Below are positions 10,007-21,486 of a stretch of 64,000 bases of DNA, in pieces (the first letter of the stretch is position 1; every line of letters begins with the position of its first letter). This DNA is from Allacma fusca (Eukaryota; Arthropoda; Collembola; Symphypleona; Sminthuridae): assembly GCA_947179485.1 (NCBI GenBank), contig OX359246.1:1302001-1366000 (forward strand), given 5' to 3'. The notes under the pieces were generated by a model. The model did no database searches. It was not told the DNA's origin and was given only the letters and a program-made list of their open reading frames with translations. The translations under genes were made by a program, and so were the position numbers.

Positions 10007-11696
10007 ATGGTTAGCCAACTAATAATGGAACGTGTGAAAGCAAATTTGAAAAGTCGGACAATTTGCTTTAAGCCCAGTTTCAATATCAGTGCAAGTGATG
10101 CTCCAAGTCCGGAGCGTTACAAACTACAGGTTGAAGAACTTGTCATAAACAACAAACACTTCATTTACCAAGAGGTGAAGTCTCAACCGACAGCATTCTG
10201 CCTGATTCCAACAGCATATACGGGAATACGGGAACAAAACCATAAGAGGTTTCCAGCACGGGGTCTGACATTTCCTCTTATATTTCCTGGAGGAGATACC
10301 TGGGAAATAATGATGCACCGTTTCGTTGTTTGGACACAAAGAGTTTTTTTCAAACGACAACCTGGCCAGTCTCAAGATTGCAACTTTGAAAACCCAACAA
10401 TTCAGTTGTCATCGCTATCCATGGATGTGAATCAATTGTAAGTAATATTTTTTCTCTAAATAATTAAACATTCAGTTTTGCAATTGTAAGCAGTTTTATT
10501 TGCATAAGCTAATTTTGCCTAATGTGAGAAGATGTATTTTGTATAAGCTATTTTTTTACTGCTATTGCAAGTAATTTTTGTTTAGTCACTTTTAATGGAA
10601 ATGTATGTTTTTTTAATCTTAATATAGACTAATTTTGTCTAATATTTTTATTACAGTCGGAGAGCATTCCCAGATGACAATAATTTACTAATTTTGGGAA
10701 TGTGTGCCACCTCCAACACGTGCCCTTACTGCAAGGAAATGGAAAATCATGGTGGAGAAAGCCCGCCCGAAAATGTTCCCTTCAAATGTAGAAGGTCAAA
10801 AATTTTCGAATTGACTCATCATGAAGACATGACTTATCATCGTTGCTTCCCTGCTTATGTCAATCTGATGTCGCGAATGAAATTTGACATTCTTCCCGTG
10901 ACCTCAACGCCCGAAATGGGATTACAATCCAACTTGTTTGAAGTCATGGGGGTTGCTGCACAAATTATAATGTTTATGCAAGGCAATTACATGGGATTCG
11001 GGAAGCTACGCTTCATTTTTCAATCTGATGTAATCGGGCATGATGGAACCTCAAAACCCATACTTGTTATTCCGGACAACACTTACACACCCATCAGCAG
11101 ACGCATTCCGGAATACAACACATTGGCGTATTTGTACCGTTTCATCTGCTTAATCCTGTTTGAGAACCCTGCCCTTAATACTGTAGACGGGATTTTAAAG
11201 AATCCAGGAATCACACTTACTTGGGAGCCTTCAGATCATATGTAAGTACTTATGTCAATTTTAACTTGATTTTCTAATATATGTCCAATAACATGCAATA
11301 ATTTATACACAACATTATAATTTTGCTTATTATTACTTTACCTAGTACCATTGAAGATTCTGCCAAAATGAGGATCGTTAGATTTGGGGACAGATTCACA
11401 GGCAAAGACCCGGGTTACTTCAGTTTGCGTGCACGTGATTTCGTAAGCTACCACATCATGGTAAGCTGTAATGATCCCGACTTACTTTGTTTGAATCATT
11501 ATCTGGCATGAAACAAATCATAATGTCTTTTGGTTAAAATTACTTAATCATTGTGAGTTCATTGTGTTGAATTAATCAATAAAATGATTTAATTCCCGAA
11601 CTATTTGTGCATGTATTTTTTCTTCAGTATGTCCGATTGTTTACGACGGCGAAGGAATTTTTTGGAGTATTTTTCTATGTGCAAATGGTACCGTGA
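10007..11696 (+). CDS. Unidentified 399-residue Polinton-associated protein, four exons
   Basis: The ATG at 10007 sits in a strong context (CACCATGG). Exons: 10007-10437, 10657-11241, 11346-11460, 11628-11696. All three introns have GTAAG donors and pyrimidine-AG acceptors, and phases (2, 2, 0) keep one frame to a TGA at 11694-11696. The second exon begins with a cysteine pair (SNTCPYC) followed by Cys and His residues further on, possibly one zinc-binding site. The remainder is mixed alpha/beta with no membrane segment or signal peptide. The intact splice signals imply selection or recent activity. It is not the retroviral-type integrase, cysteine protease or ATPase of Polintons as far as I can tell. 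It lies at the right edge of the element, just before a 55-bp tandem repeat array. Confidence 0.55.
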
Positions 11697-11739
11697 GGGA
11701 ATTCTATCCATGTCCGAATTTAACATGCGCAACTCATGC

Positions 11740-12190
11740 CCAGTGAATTAAAATGGGCAGCTTATTCATTAACGTAGAAAGTACATACGCATTTAATTAA
11801 CGTGGGCATCTACTGCCATTTAATTAACACGGTATGTACATACACTCTTATTTAACATGAGTGTCTACTGCCATTTAATTAACACGGGAGGTACATACCC
11901 ACTTATTTAAAATGGGCATCTACTACCATTTAATTAACACGAGAAGTACATACATACTCATTTAACACGAGCAGCTCCTGCGTATTTAGTTACATGAGCA
12001 ACTCGAGATCATTTACTTAGGTATACATGTGATGTGAAACACGAGTAAACCATATCACTGACGTAGGTTCTCAAATTAACATGAGTGTCTACTGCCATAT
12101 AATTAACGTGGGTAATTTTTTAACATGGGTGTCTACTGCCATTTGTTTAACCCGTGCAAAATTAACATGGGGATTTTAACATGGGTACCT
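11740..12190. repeat. Decayed 55-bp tandem repeat array
   Basis: Units beginning CCATTTAATTAACAC start at 11816, 11871 and 11926, exactly 55 bp apart. Each contains GTACATAC and a GGGCATCTACTG-like end. Degenerate half units continue on both sides to about 11740 and 12190. It follows directly after the last Polinton exon, so it may be subterminal sequence of that element or an independent satellite. From 12190 to 12780 I see nothing else. Confidence 0.75.
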
Positions 12191-12779
12191 CCACTATAAC
12201 CACTACTCTTTGTATCCCAAACAAAATCATTAGGAAGTAAGGATTGATTTGTTGGAACCATGGACTTTAGTAATTATAGCAAGTTAAATATGTTGCGCTA
12301 ATATGAAATCCTTTCATTTTTTAAAGCAATTTCTTTGGTGACGTCGATGTCCAGAGAAATACACGGTTTGGTACTAAATTTAGATAATTCTTGTTTTACC
12401 TCTACTTAGGCTTTTAAACTTTTGTGAGAGCACACCCCTTTATGGTGTAATCCAACTGCTTGTTATGAAAGTAATTACACAACATTTTATTTTTACCGAT
12501 GTCTGACCAATGAAGCTGAATATTGTCATTGATTCGAGGTATCCTGATTAAATCTCAAGTGAAAATTTAGAAAATGGAATGAGATTTAAAATAATGATAA
12601 TAAAAATGTTAGTACATATAGTGAATCAAGACACGCGACACGCTACAATAATAAAATTTTAGGTATGCATTTATAAAGATATTTGCATTGATTCCAACAA
12701 AACATGTATCGAAATTTACCTCGCTGAAAAAATAATAGAAAGTCCTGGCAGAAGTATTCCAAGAAATGATTGAATATGC

Positions 12780-12895
12780 CCAAAATGCCTGCCCTACGCG
12801 GATTATGCCAAAAATGCCGAAAATGCCAGAGATGCCGAAAATGCCAGAGATGCCGAAAATGCCATGAATTGAAAATGCCCAAAATGCCATGACAT
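12780..12895. repeat. ATGCC-motif repeat block
   Basis: An 18-bp unit (ATGCCGAAAATGCCAGAG and variants) repeats in tandem, flanked by degenerate copies of AAAATGCC. Related motifs occur at 40180-40260, 40520-40575 and 40780-40850, so this is one piece of a dispersed repeat family. The reading frames over it encode only repeated Phe-Gly-Ile-type peptides and are not genes. From 12900 to 13888 I see nothing further. Confidence 0.7.
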
Positions 12896-13888
12896 TTTCA
12901 CCATACCCACAGTCAATCAGACTATCTTGTATTTCGGTGTTTCAGTATTTCATTTTGTATTTGATATTTGCACTTCTGTGCTGCAGTGTTTTATTTTGTG
13001 GGGAACAATTCCTGGGTCTATGTGGCTATAAGGAAAGTCATATATGTATATTACTAACTTAATGACCAGCAGCTAAAAGGTTTATAGTTGGCGTTGGATC
13101 GTCCCACTCCTAAACTTACACGGCGGGTTCAACAGAATGGACCTCCGAAATTAAAATAATTGACTATTAAAGGAACATCAAAATGTAAGCATAGAGACTT
13201 CACCTTGCATATAAGTATCTGCGTAAAGATTGAACTTACTGAATTACCTACCACCATCGTGTCCTCTCGCTATTTGAGTGTCCCGTCGTGTCCGTCTGTC
13301 CTGTTCATCTTGTGATCGTGTCCCGTCTTGGCTCTGAATATGTGCCACACAGAAAGTATACTATAATGCCCTGCATACATATATACTAATGTAGTTCTCA
13401 TGGGTCGAGAAGTAAGGTTATGCCTATATCTGAACTTCCTTATCTTTCGGCAGGACTGCATAAAATCTTTGACACATATAATGTTGAGAATCGTATGCAC
13501 AATTGCAGGTGGACTAATTGTAAGTTGTATTTTCTTACTTTGGTGTCTGGTGCGGTTACTCACGTTTCACATAATAATCTACTCGGCTGAGGAATGCAGC
13601 CATTATGTAATCCTATACATATTGTTGTTCATGTTAGTGATACGAAAAATGTATGACCAGTATGAATGAAATGTGAATGTATGAACCTCATTCATTCACT
13701 ACGAAATCACTACTTGATTCTATAAATGACACAACGGAAACTATAGTATTACAAGCATTAATAATTATTATTAAATTACTCCTCAAATTATTTCAATAAT
13801 GAATTTAAATCAAATTTAATAAATTATTTCCAAAGCTTGGTCTGCAACGAGCTAAAGAGCATAGTAGTCAACTATGTAGTTTTAACGA

Positions 13889-13914
13889 CACACACACACA
13901 CACACACACACACA
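13889..13914. repeat. (CA)n microsatellite
   Basis: An uninterrupted CA dinucleotide run of about 13 units. Confidence 0.95.
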
Positions 13915-14045
13915 TAACATTAAGCAATGAAATGATAATATATAATTACTAAACGGGATTACTCACTGGACTGTGAACTGTGAATGGCTTGGAGAATATA
14001 AAAAATGATAGTATTATAGTGACAGCTTTCCGACACGTCGTCACT

Positions 14046-14418
14046 GAAAATTCTCTTCCAGTGTTTTCAATATTTGTTTCATTGTCCCAGGTCAAAAATT
14101 GCGGTCACAAATTTTTCCTTACATTTTCAGCATTTTTCCTGCTGAGGATGAATTCCCCTAACCTTGCTCTCTGTTCTTCTAACGGATCAAGTCCACAATT
14201 CCAAACGTAGGAAACGTTGTAATATATAGCTCTCCGGAAAGCCCTTAAAATTTCCTATAAATAAGCATAAAACAGAATTTTTGACAAAAATATTCCAACA
14301 AACAAACGTTTGTAATGCGAACAATCCTCGACTTTGCTTCACGTTCAAGACGACTGTGACCGAAATTTTGTACCTAGGACAACGAAACAAATATTGAAAA
14401 CTCTGGAAGAGAATTTTC
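14046..14418. repeat. 63-bp imperfect inverted repeat with a 246-bp loop
   Basis: The segment 14046-14108 recurs in inverted orientation at 14355-14418 with about seven or eight differences. The shared core includes TTTTCAATATTTGTTTC and CGGTCACA. No target-site duplication is obvious. A transcript would form a long hairpin. The remainder to 15.8 kb holds no gene I can support. Confidence 0.75.
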
Positions 14419-15797
14419 TTCAAAATGGGGGAATCAAATATTCCCTATCGTTGTCCCTTGTATGGGCTAGGGACGGGGGAAGAAGGGTATGTACATAATT
14501 GATTGATTAATTGATTAATTAAAAATTACGGAATTATTTTTAACATTTATTCGTAATTCCCTTCCGGACACTATCTAAATCCATGAGGTTCCTTAAAAGT
14601 AATGCATCAACTTAAGCATATGGAGGGAAGATTAAGAAAAATTATTTTTCCCTTGAAGAACTGACTATTTATACAGGAGAGGAGGACTCCTTCCAGTTCC
14701 CTCTTTCCAATGAATGGAGGCGAAGAGGGGAATCTCCGCCTTGGGAAAAAGCCCATATGTTCCCTAAACCTCGGGACGTGTCCAACCCACTCAACTATAC
14801 TTCCCTCTTAAAAATTGTATTTTCCTCCTGTGCAGTTCCTCCGGAGTTTTCCCCCATCTCAAAGGTCTCAATTATTCCTATTTCCAAAATTTTGCAACTT
14901 TCACAATCAAATTTTGACAGAATCCGAAGCCTATACCAATGGTACGATGTAGAACCAATTTACTTCAGGTTTGTTGTAGGACTCTAGTTAAATGTGAAAA
15001 TTGTGCGTTTAAAAACATATATATACGGGTCTGGAAAAGAAAGTTGCAAAACAGTTGTTTTTGTTTTGATCCGAAAAAATTCTCAACAGCATCAAATTGT
15101 TCCCAAGATTTATTAGGAAAATTATTTAATACATGTATGTACATATGTGCATATAAGTAAACTCTCTTCATAAGTGTAACTTCTAAAGGAGAATTATATT
15201 TGAAGCTACTGTGTTGACATAAGCTCTCAAGAAAAATGTTTCCCTTTGTGAACTGTAACGGAAAGTGAAGGGGAGCACATCAATTAACAAAAATATTTAA
15301 TGAGGGACAAAAAACCGAATAACTGTGCTCGGCGGAAAGCTATTTTTCCAGCTTGTCAAAATAAAGACCGTTTCCTGGGAATTTTTTAAAGATCTGTAGA
15401 AATTATAAAAGTGGCAATTATATTTGTAACCAGAAAATTTCCCTGGAACAAAAGTTCATGACACAATGGCTGCCGAACAGGGTTCAATTTAATACCAGGA
15501 GTTACCAAATACTTGGACCATCCTTCCATGATCCAAATCTGGAATGGCATATCCAAGTTGAATTATTGATAGTTGTGGGTCAAAAGCTAACCCGGGAGTG
15601 ACCTCATCTATTTATTTACAAACCAGAATCAATGGTAATTTTATTCTTAGTAAGCATCGTACCAATCATCGATTTACAATACAATAATAAAATGCATTAT
15701 TCCTAAAACTAATAAAAATAATTTATTGATTTAATAGCAAGAGTTGTAATTTCTCCAGCAGATTTTTAAAGCCAATTTTGATTTTGGGAACAGAGCC

Positions 15798-15805
15798 TAT
15801 ATAGT
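15798..15805 (+). promoter_or_regulatory. Possible TATA box of the Ptf1a/Fer1-like gene
   Basis: CTATATAG lies about 145 bp upstream of the bHLH start codon. It is judged on sequence and distance only. Confidence 0.35.
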
Positions 15806-15948
15806 GGACTGATTAGTAATTATTGCAATATGACTTTGTTTCTTGGAGCAGATTTAATTCCTCGAAATTTCCAGGGATTCCTTAGCCCCAGAACTGACTC
15901 TGTGTAAAGAGTGGGAGTGAATTTCAGTGGATCCCAGAGCCCTTGGCA

Positions 15949-16646
15949 ATGTACACAAATATGGAGAGTCTGGACTTGGAAGCCATGAATCGTCAGTTCT
16001 TCGAATCGTCCCATTTCGAAATGATGTCCGAGTCCTTCTACAATAGTCATAATGAGAGCTCAAATGATATGGAGGACTGTGGTCTTCTGGATGACTCCCC
16101 CTTGTCAGGCCTGAGTGATCAGGAGAACAGCGGGAGGTCCCCCCGGAGGCGTCGGAGGCGATGTCCGCAACAGCAAGTGCAGCAACGACAGGCTGCGAAT
16201 ATGCGGGAGCGGAAGCGTATGCAAAGCATCAACGATGCCTTTGAAGGGCTCAGGGCTCACATCCCAACCCTCCCTTATGAGAAGAGATTGTCAAAAGTGG
16301 ACACACTCAGACTTGCCATCGGCTATATTAACTTCCTCTCCGAGGTTGTCAAGACGGACCGGGGTACGGAGACACGAGGCCCTGTCCCGGAGCCCCCCAA
16401 AAAAGTGGTTGTGCAAAGTCAAAGGGGTAAGTCAGTCAGTTCTGCATCTGAGCCCTTACTATTAAAATTCAAACTTTCAAATTCTAAAATTCTGAATTTC
16501 CAGGAGGAGATTTCGGCCCAATTGGAGGACACTCCCTGTCCTGGTCCAGTGAGAAAGGGGATTGTTTTGGGTCCATAATGGTGGCCAAAGTTTGGACACC
16601 GGAGGATCCCCGAGGAACTAGAAATGGGTCATATCCTGAACCTTGA
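15949..16646 (+). CDS. Fer1: Ptf1a/Fer1-type bHLH transcription factor, two exons
   Basis: The protein has 206 residues. Exon 1 (15949-16426) encodes an acidic Ser-rich N-terminus, an Arg-rich stretch, then the bHLH: basic region [16 protein letters not shown], followed by [20 protein letters not shown] and [15 protein letters not shown]. This is close to identical to the Ptf1a/Fer1 subfamily. Intron 16427-16503 (phase 1) leads to exon 2 (16504-16646). Exon 2 carries the subfamily's second hallmark, GGHSLSW and [10 protein letters not shown] near the C-terminus, the region that in vertebrate PTF1A contacts RBP-J/RBPJL; that role is family knowledge. The upstream TTG in frame is not a start; ATG 15949 is the first Met. 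Expected role: nuclear E-box-binding dimer with Daughterless/E-protein in neural specification. Confidence 0.93.
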
Positions 16647-16649
16647 CTC

Positions 16650-19222
16650 AATTCCGTACAAATCCCGGTTAAAAATGCAATCCAGGAGATATTCGATTTA
16701 GAATGTGGACCTTCAATGTTTTTGTTTCCAATAACAATAATTTATTATTAGTCAAATTTCTGGCCAAAATTTATTTTCACTCGTATTTACTAAAATTGTA
16801 AGTGTCACTTTTTGAAAGCACCGTATAAAAGTAAAAGCTGTCATTATTTCTTTTTTTACAAATTGAATTTGTTTTTAAAGGGTAATTGAAACCAGGCCAA
16901 AAATTTGTGTACATGCAAATGTGAATAAAATATCCTGTCAGCGTTTCACTTCACTTTACTCAAAAATATAAAATTAATTTTTTGATGACTAAATATTAAT
17001 TACAAAAACGGGGCTTTAAAATCTGGAAAAAAAATTTCTAGAATATTTACAATAATAATTTTTCCCGTGAAGTTAATAATATAATTATAGTGAGGGCAGT
17101 GAAATTTTTTTACCCTATTTTTTCCCATGATAATTTTCTGTGTTGAGGGAAAGTAAAGGGAAATCGATGGGTATGGAAAGTACCAGGCGGGATTACAATC
17201 AACAAACTCTACAGTGAGCTATCCTAATAATCACAAAAAACCTTTAAACATCATAGGAGGATTTTATTCTAAAGAGCCAAGGGCCTCAACAATATTTTCA
17301 TTTACCACAATTGGTAACTTGTCTCCCTCAAAGAGCTGACCATGAGAAGGGTGAATTTTGATTCCAGTCGGGGTGCTATTATAAATAAAGTTCCCTGTAT
17401 AGGTTATGGACGTGTGGGAAAATAAAAACTAGCAGAAAATCTTCCGCTCAAGTTTATATAATTACATATATACAGCGGAGTTGATGAGACTGGAAGAGCG
17501 CGTACAAAAAGCTGGGGCTGGGTTAGTCTTATGTGTAGAGAATTGAGGAACGGAGAAAACAGGTGTAAATTTTCCCAAGGAACCCCCTCCCCTCGTCCTT
17601 TCCCTTTCTCCGTGGACGATTTCAAATCCTTTTCAATCCACTCAATTGACAATCATGAGAGGGAAACTATTCTTTGAAATTTTTCACTCCGGAGCTGGAT
17701 CAATTTTGTCTGAACGTGTACTTATATTTTAACCGAAAGAAATTACACTGAGCATATGCTCTCCCTAACAAGACAAAATTTTAAAACATAATTTCCCCAC
17801 CGAAAATTCCACACCTGAATCCAGAATCGTAAATGTGGGACAAAAATTATTACAGGTAGAATTTTAGTTTCCCTTCTGAAATGCAAGCAATGTATGAAAG
17901 TGTCCATCTAAATAAACGCTAGAAAATCTTAAAATCTTAAGAATTATCAAAATTACATTAGAAAGCCATTTCTTTTTTCAGTCCTGAAGAATTAAGGGAC
18001 GGACTTTTCCTGCTCCACTCTGTTCAGGCCTATATCGGAACCGTTCAACGCCCTGATCTCTTCTTGCGTTGCTTTGATGAAAGTCCTTTAAATTTACTAC
18101 AAAGAAGCGGCAACGTTATTTTTTGTAAAATTATAAAATGTAAGAAAAAAATCAAACATTTTAATTTTTCCGAAAAAAGTATTCCTGAATTTGGGCCACT
18201 TCCTCAAGCGCTGAGTCGCAAGTCTTTGATCTAAGGGGGTGGCGCAAATTTTGAAAAATCTAAAAAAATTCCCTCTTTCATGGGAGAGAGGGAAATTTTT
18301 TTTGAGGCTCTTATAAACATACAATCAGCTTTTGGGATAATAAAATTGATGCAGTGCTAAAAATGCTGTTGTAATATATAATAATAATTTATACAACGAC
18401 GGATTTCCTTTTCCTGGAAATTGATTTTGCACGAGTGCTAGAGATACATACATAAGCAAGGTCAAAAACATCTTCCGCGTGCTGCATAGAACGCGCATAA
18501 GTACTTGAGCTATTAATTAGAAATCCAGAAGAATCTAGAATCTACCACGGTCTGTTTTGAGTAAATAAAAAAATTATTTGACTAAACCTATTTACAGATA
18601 TTCGGGACACTTCTCTTAGGATCTTCCTTCAGTAATTAGATATTTCTCCCAACTCGACATTGTCTCAAATCTGAATCCGGGTAAAAGCACGAGTGCTATA
18701 TTCTTTGTGAGAACAAATTATTTGATATTTTCTGTGACCGTTGGACGGAATTTTGACTCTACTACTGAAATAATCGTGAGAATGTCATGTAAAGTGTATC
18801 CATAAAATACTGCAAAAGTTAAATATGCCCAGTTGATCCTACATCTGAAAAGGATGTCATGTCACTTTCCTTGTCAGATTGTTCGTTCTCTGGGAGGACC
18901 ACATAGTTCAAGGGTAGCAAGGGAATAATAATTAATCATAGGTCATAATCAGCCCAGATAAAGATTTGAGATTAGAGAGTCATTGAAAAGTATACACTTT
19001 TATTATAAAGCCTCACTCAGTCCCAGACAGTTATGTACATAATTAATAATTACTAATGTTTTTGTATTACTCTGGGAGAAGCATTCGCACACAAGTCTGA
19101 CACTTGTTTAGATCCAGTAGATTAGATACGGGACATGATGATCTTCAGAAGACTGTACTTGCATAAATTGAATTTTCCATATTTGCAGGAGTTTCTGATA
19201 AATGACAAAAAACTGAATTACC
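16650..19222. other. Intergenic, no gene seen
   Basis: AT-rich DNA with short chance frames. The only structure noted is a near-palindrome TTCCCTCTTTCATGGGAGAG with its right arm, near 18270-18296. Confidence 0.5.
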
Positions 19223-19230
19223 CTATGTAG

Positions 19231-19761
19231 CAGAGATGTTCACCCGTCGACGGGTACCCTTCAAAGAAGCCTTCCTTCAGGGAAGGATGCGCTTCTTTCG
19301 AAAGAAATGAAGGGAAGGGAAGGAAGGGGGAAAAAAATTACGAAGGAACAAGTAAGGCTTCAGCGCATTAATGAAAAAATTGAAGTTGACTGAAGGGTGC
19401 TTCCCAATCACCCGAATGTACCTTTCATGACAACTATCTCTAATTCTGCCAATACGCGCTTTCATTCACGTAACGTACCAGGATACGTTTAATACGATGG
19501 AAAGACGGTTTCTGGCGTTTTCGTTTCTTGACTTTGTTGTCTCATATATGAAAATAAAATATTACGGAAGACAGAATTTGGTGAGGGAAGAATGCAACTG
19601 AAGGCTTAAGGAAGGATCTCAATAAAACAACTTCGAAGGAAGGGTGAAGGAAGGAATTTTGTTTCCAAGCCTTCAATCTGAAGGGGTCTGAAGGAAGGAA
19701 ATGAATCTATTTTTTTGCATTCGAAGGATTGAAGGAAGGGAAAATCATTTGAACATCTCTG
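19231..19761. mobile_element. 531-bp hAT-like MITE, family A (GGAAGG arms)
   Basis: Terminal inverted repeats CAGAGATGTTCA / TGAACATCTCTG are flanked by a perfect 8-bp duplication CTATGTAG (19223-19230 and 19762-19769). The arms are built of GAAGGGAAGG-type motifs and their complement. The CAGAG terminus fits the hAT consensus (YARNG), and 8 bp is the hAT target-site length. No transposase is encoded. A second copy of the family lies at 31878-32437. Confidence 0.9.
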
Positions 19762-20307
19762 CTATGTAGTGCATTTTCCTTGTAGTGCGTATTCCAGTTG
19801 GACGGTATCCCCTTATACTGGCAATATTGAATCTTGTCAGAGGCTTTACATGTTAAAAATATACACAATAAAATTAGTCCTGTGTATATATGTATGTACG
19901 TACGCTGTATGGGAAATTTACTGCAGAATTCCAAAATTATCTGTTCATATTTCTGAGAGTTCACTCCCTGAAGGGATATTGAGGGTTGAATTAATTATTT
20001 TGACTTATAATTACTGGAGACAGAGACGAATACAATTCCATTTTTGTGGAAGATATGCCAGGGCCACACAGAATGCCAACTTCTACGAACAACAGTGTCC
20101 AGTTCCTTACACTGAGCTGTCCCCTTAGGGTTATAAATTTTAGCCTGGTGCTTTTTGCTCTGGTAATAAAAAGTTTTATTACAACTTTTATATAAAGATA
20201 TCCATACTTTATACTTAAACTTTCAAGCATAAAAATTAATTCCATGTTTTTTTGCTGTCCTGAGATGCAAAACTTACTGATATTTACAGATATATGGGAC
20301 AATACTG

Positions 20308-20972
20308 ATGGTAACATCCTCTCATTACTGCTCCCAACTTGAGAGTTCTTATAACGAGACTCTCTGCTCAAATAGAATCGTCATTGACACTGACATCATG
20401 GTCAGCTCAACGGCAGATCCTACAACTTCGCCAACAACTTCGCCCATGGAACTGTCACCAGAGGAATTCTTGAGTATTTTTTGTGACCGGTACACAAAAT
20501 GGCACTCCTGCGCCATAGTTGGGATTTTTGTGGGATCCCTTGTACTTGTCTATAGTATTTGGAGTCTTAACCGTCGACGGGAGTGGTTTCGGGGCTACGA
20601 AGAGTACCAAGTACGTTGAGCCTCATTAAATACCTGGGAAGCTATGTATATTGTAGTGGCGGAATTTTTTGAAATGTCACTTTTACTTCCCAGAATTTGG
20701 ACGACAATTCCGTCAGAAGGAAAATAAGCCTTTACCGGCGCCTCTTTCTCTGTATTGTGGCCGTGAGCATTTTTATGATCACCACGGTGTTCTCAGTGCT
20801 CGTAGCCTCACAAGCACACATTCTGGGCTCTAAAGAGCCATACAACGGACTTAAACCCGGAGCTATTGCCTACATAGTCACCTTAGGTTTTGGGATTGGG
20901 CTCTTCGCCCTTGGAATCTTTGCGAAAGTAATCCTCAAACCGATGGAAGAGTTCATCAGGGAAATTTCTTAG
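20308..20972 (+). CDS. Small membrane protein, three predicted TM segments, two exons
   Basis: Exon 1 (20308-20610) and exon 2 (20694-20972) join in phase 0 at CAA|GTACGT and TTCCCAG|AAT, giving 193 residues. A Thr/Ser/Pro-rich N-terminus precedes TM1 (CAIVGIFVGSLVLVYSIW). After a charged Arg-Arg-Arg-Glu loop come TM2 (FLCIVAVSIFMITTVFSVLV) and TM3 (AYIVTLGFGIGLFALGIFA). The start could instead be the in-frame ATG at 20398 (MVSSTADPTT), which would shorten the N-terminus by 30 residues. I do not recognise the family. It lies tail-to-tail with the four-TM gene downstream, about 500 bp apart. Confidence 0.65.
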
Positions 20973-21486
20973 GATTGTATGTATATAATATTCTCAGAAA
21001 ATTAAATTCTATGACATTTTTAGCAACACGGTATATCCACTTATACAATGGCACAACAAAGAGCAACATTTGAATATTTTTTTTGTAATGTATCAAATCC
21101 CTTGTAAAAATATCTTTTAAATGAGCTCTTAAACATGGAGATGCGACATCCGAACCGAATCTATTGCAGTTTTAAAAAAATTCAAGATGGCATCCAAATC
21201 CATAAATTTATCACATTACAATGGGAGGCTCACTAAAACATGATACCTTCCAACTGCTGCTTACTCACCCATAATTTGAAATGGTTTTTAAACCTGACGC
21301 TAAGTTTGTTACTTATGAGCTGAAAAATCTCCGCGCATGAGTTCATGGTCCAGGACAAGTGTAAAAATAAAATGTGCCTTTATGTGAGGCTTTAGTTTAA
21401 TTCAGTGCTCCCTATATCTGTAAAAAAACAATTCTTTGAAAATTTTACACCATAATTGTAATTTACAAAAAAAAGCTTATAGTTAA

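Noticed and set aside
12609..12890. Frames reading repeated Gly-Ile-Phe peptides
   Set aside because: Coded by the 18-bp ATGCC repeat; two frames give similar repetitive peptides, a repeat artefact.
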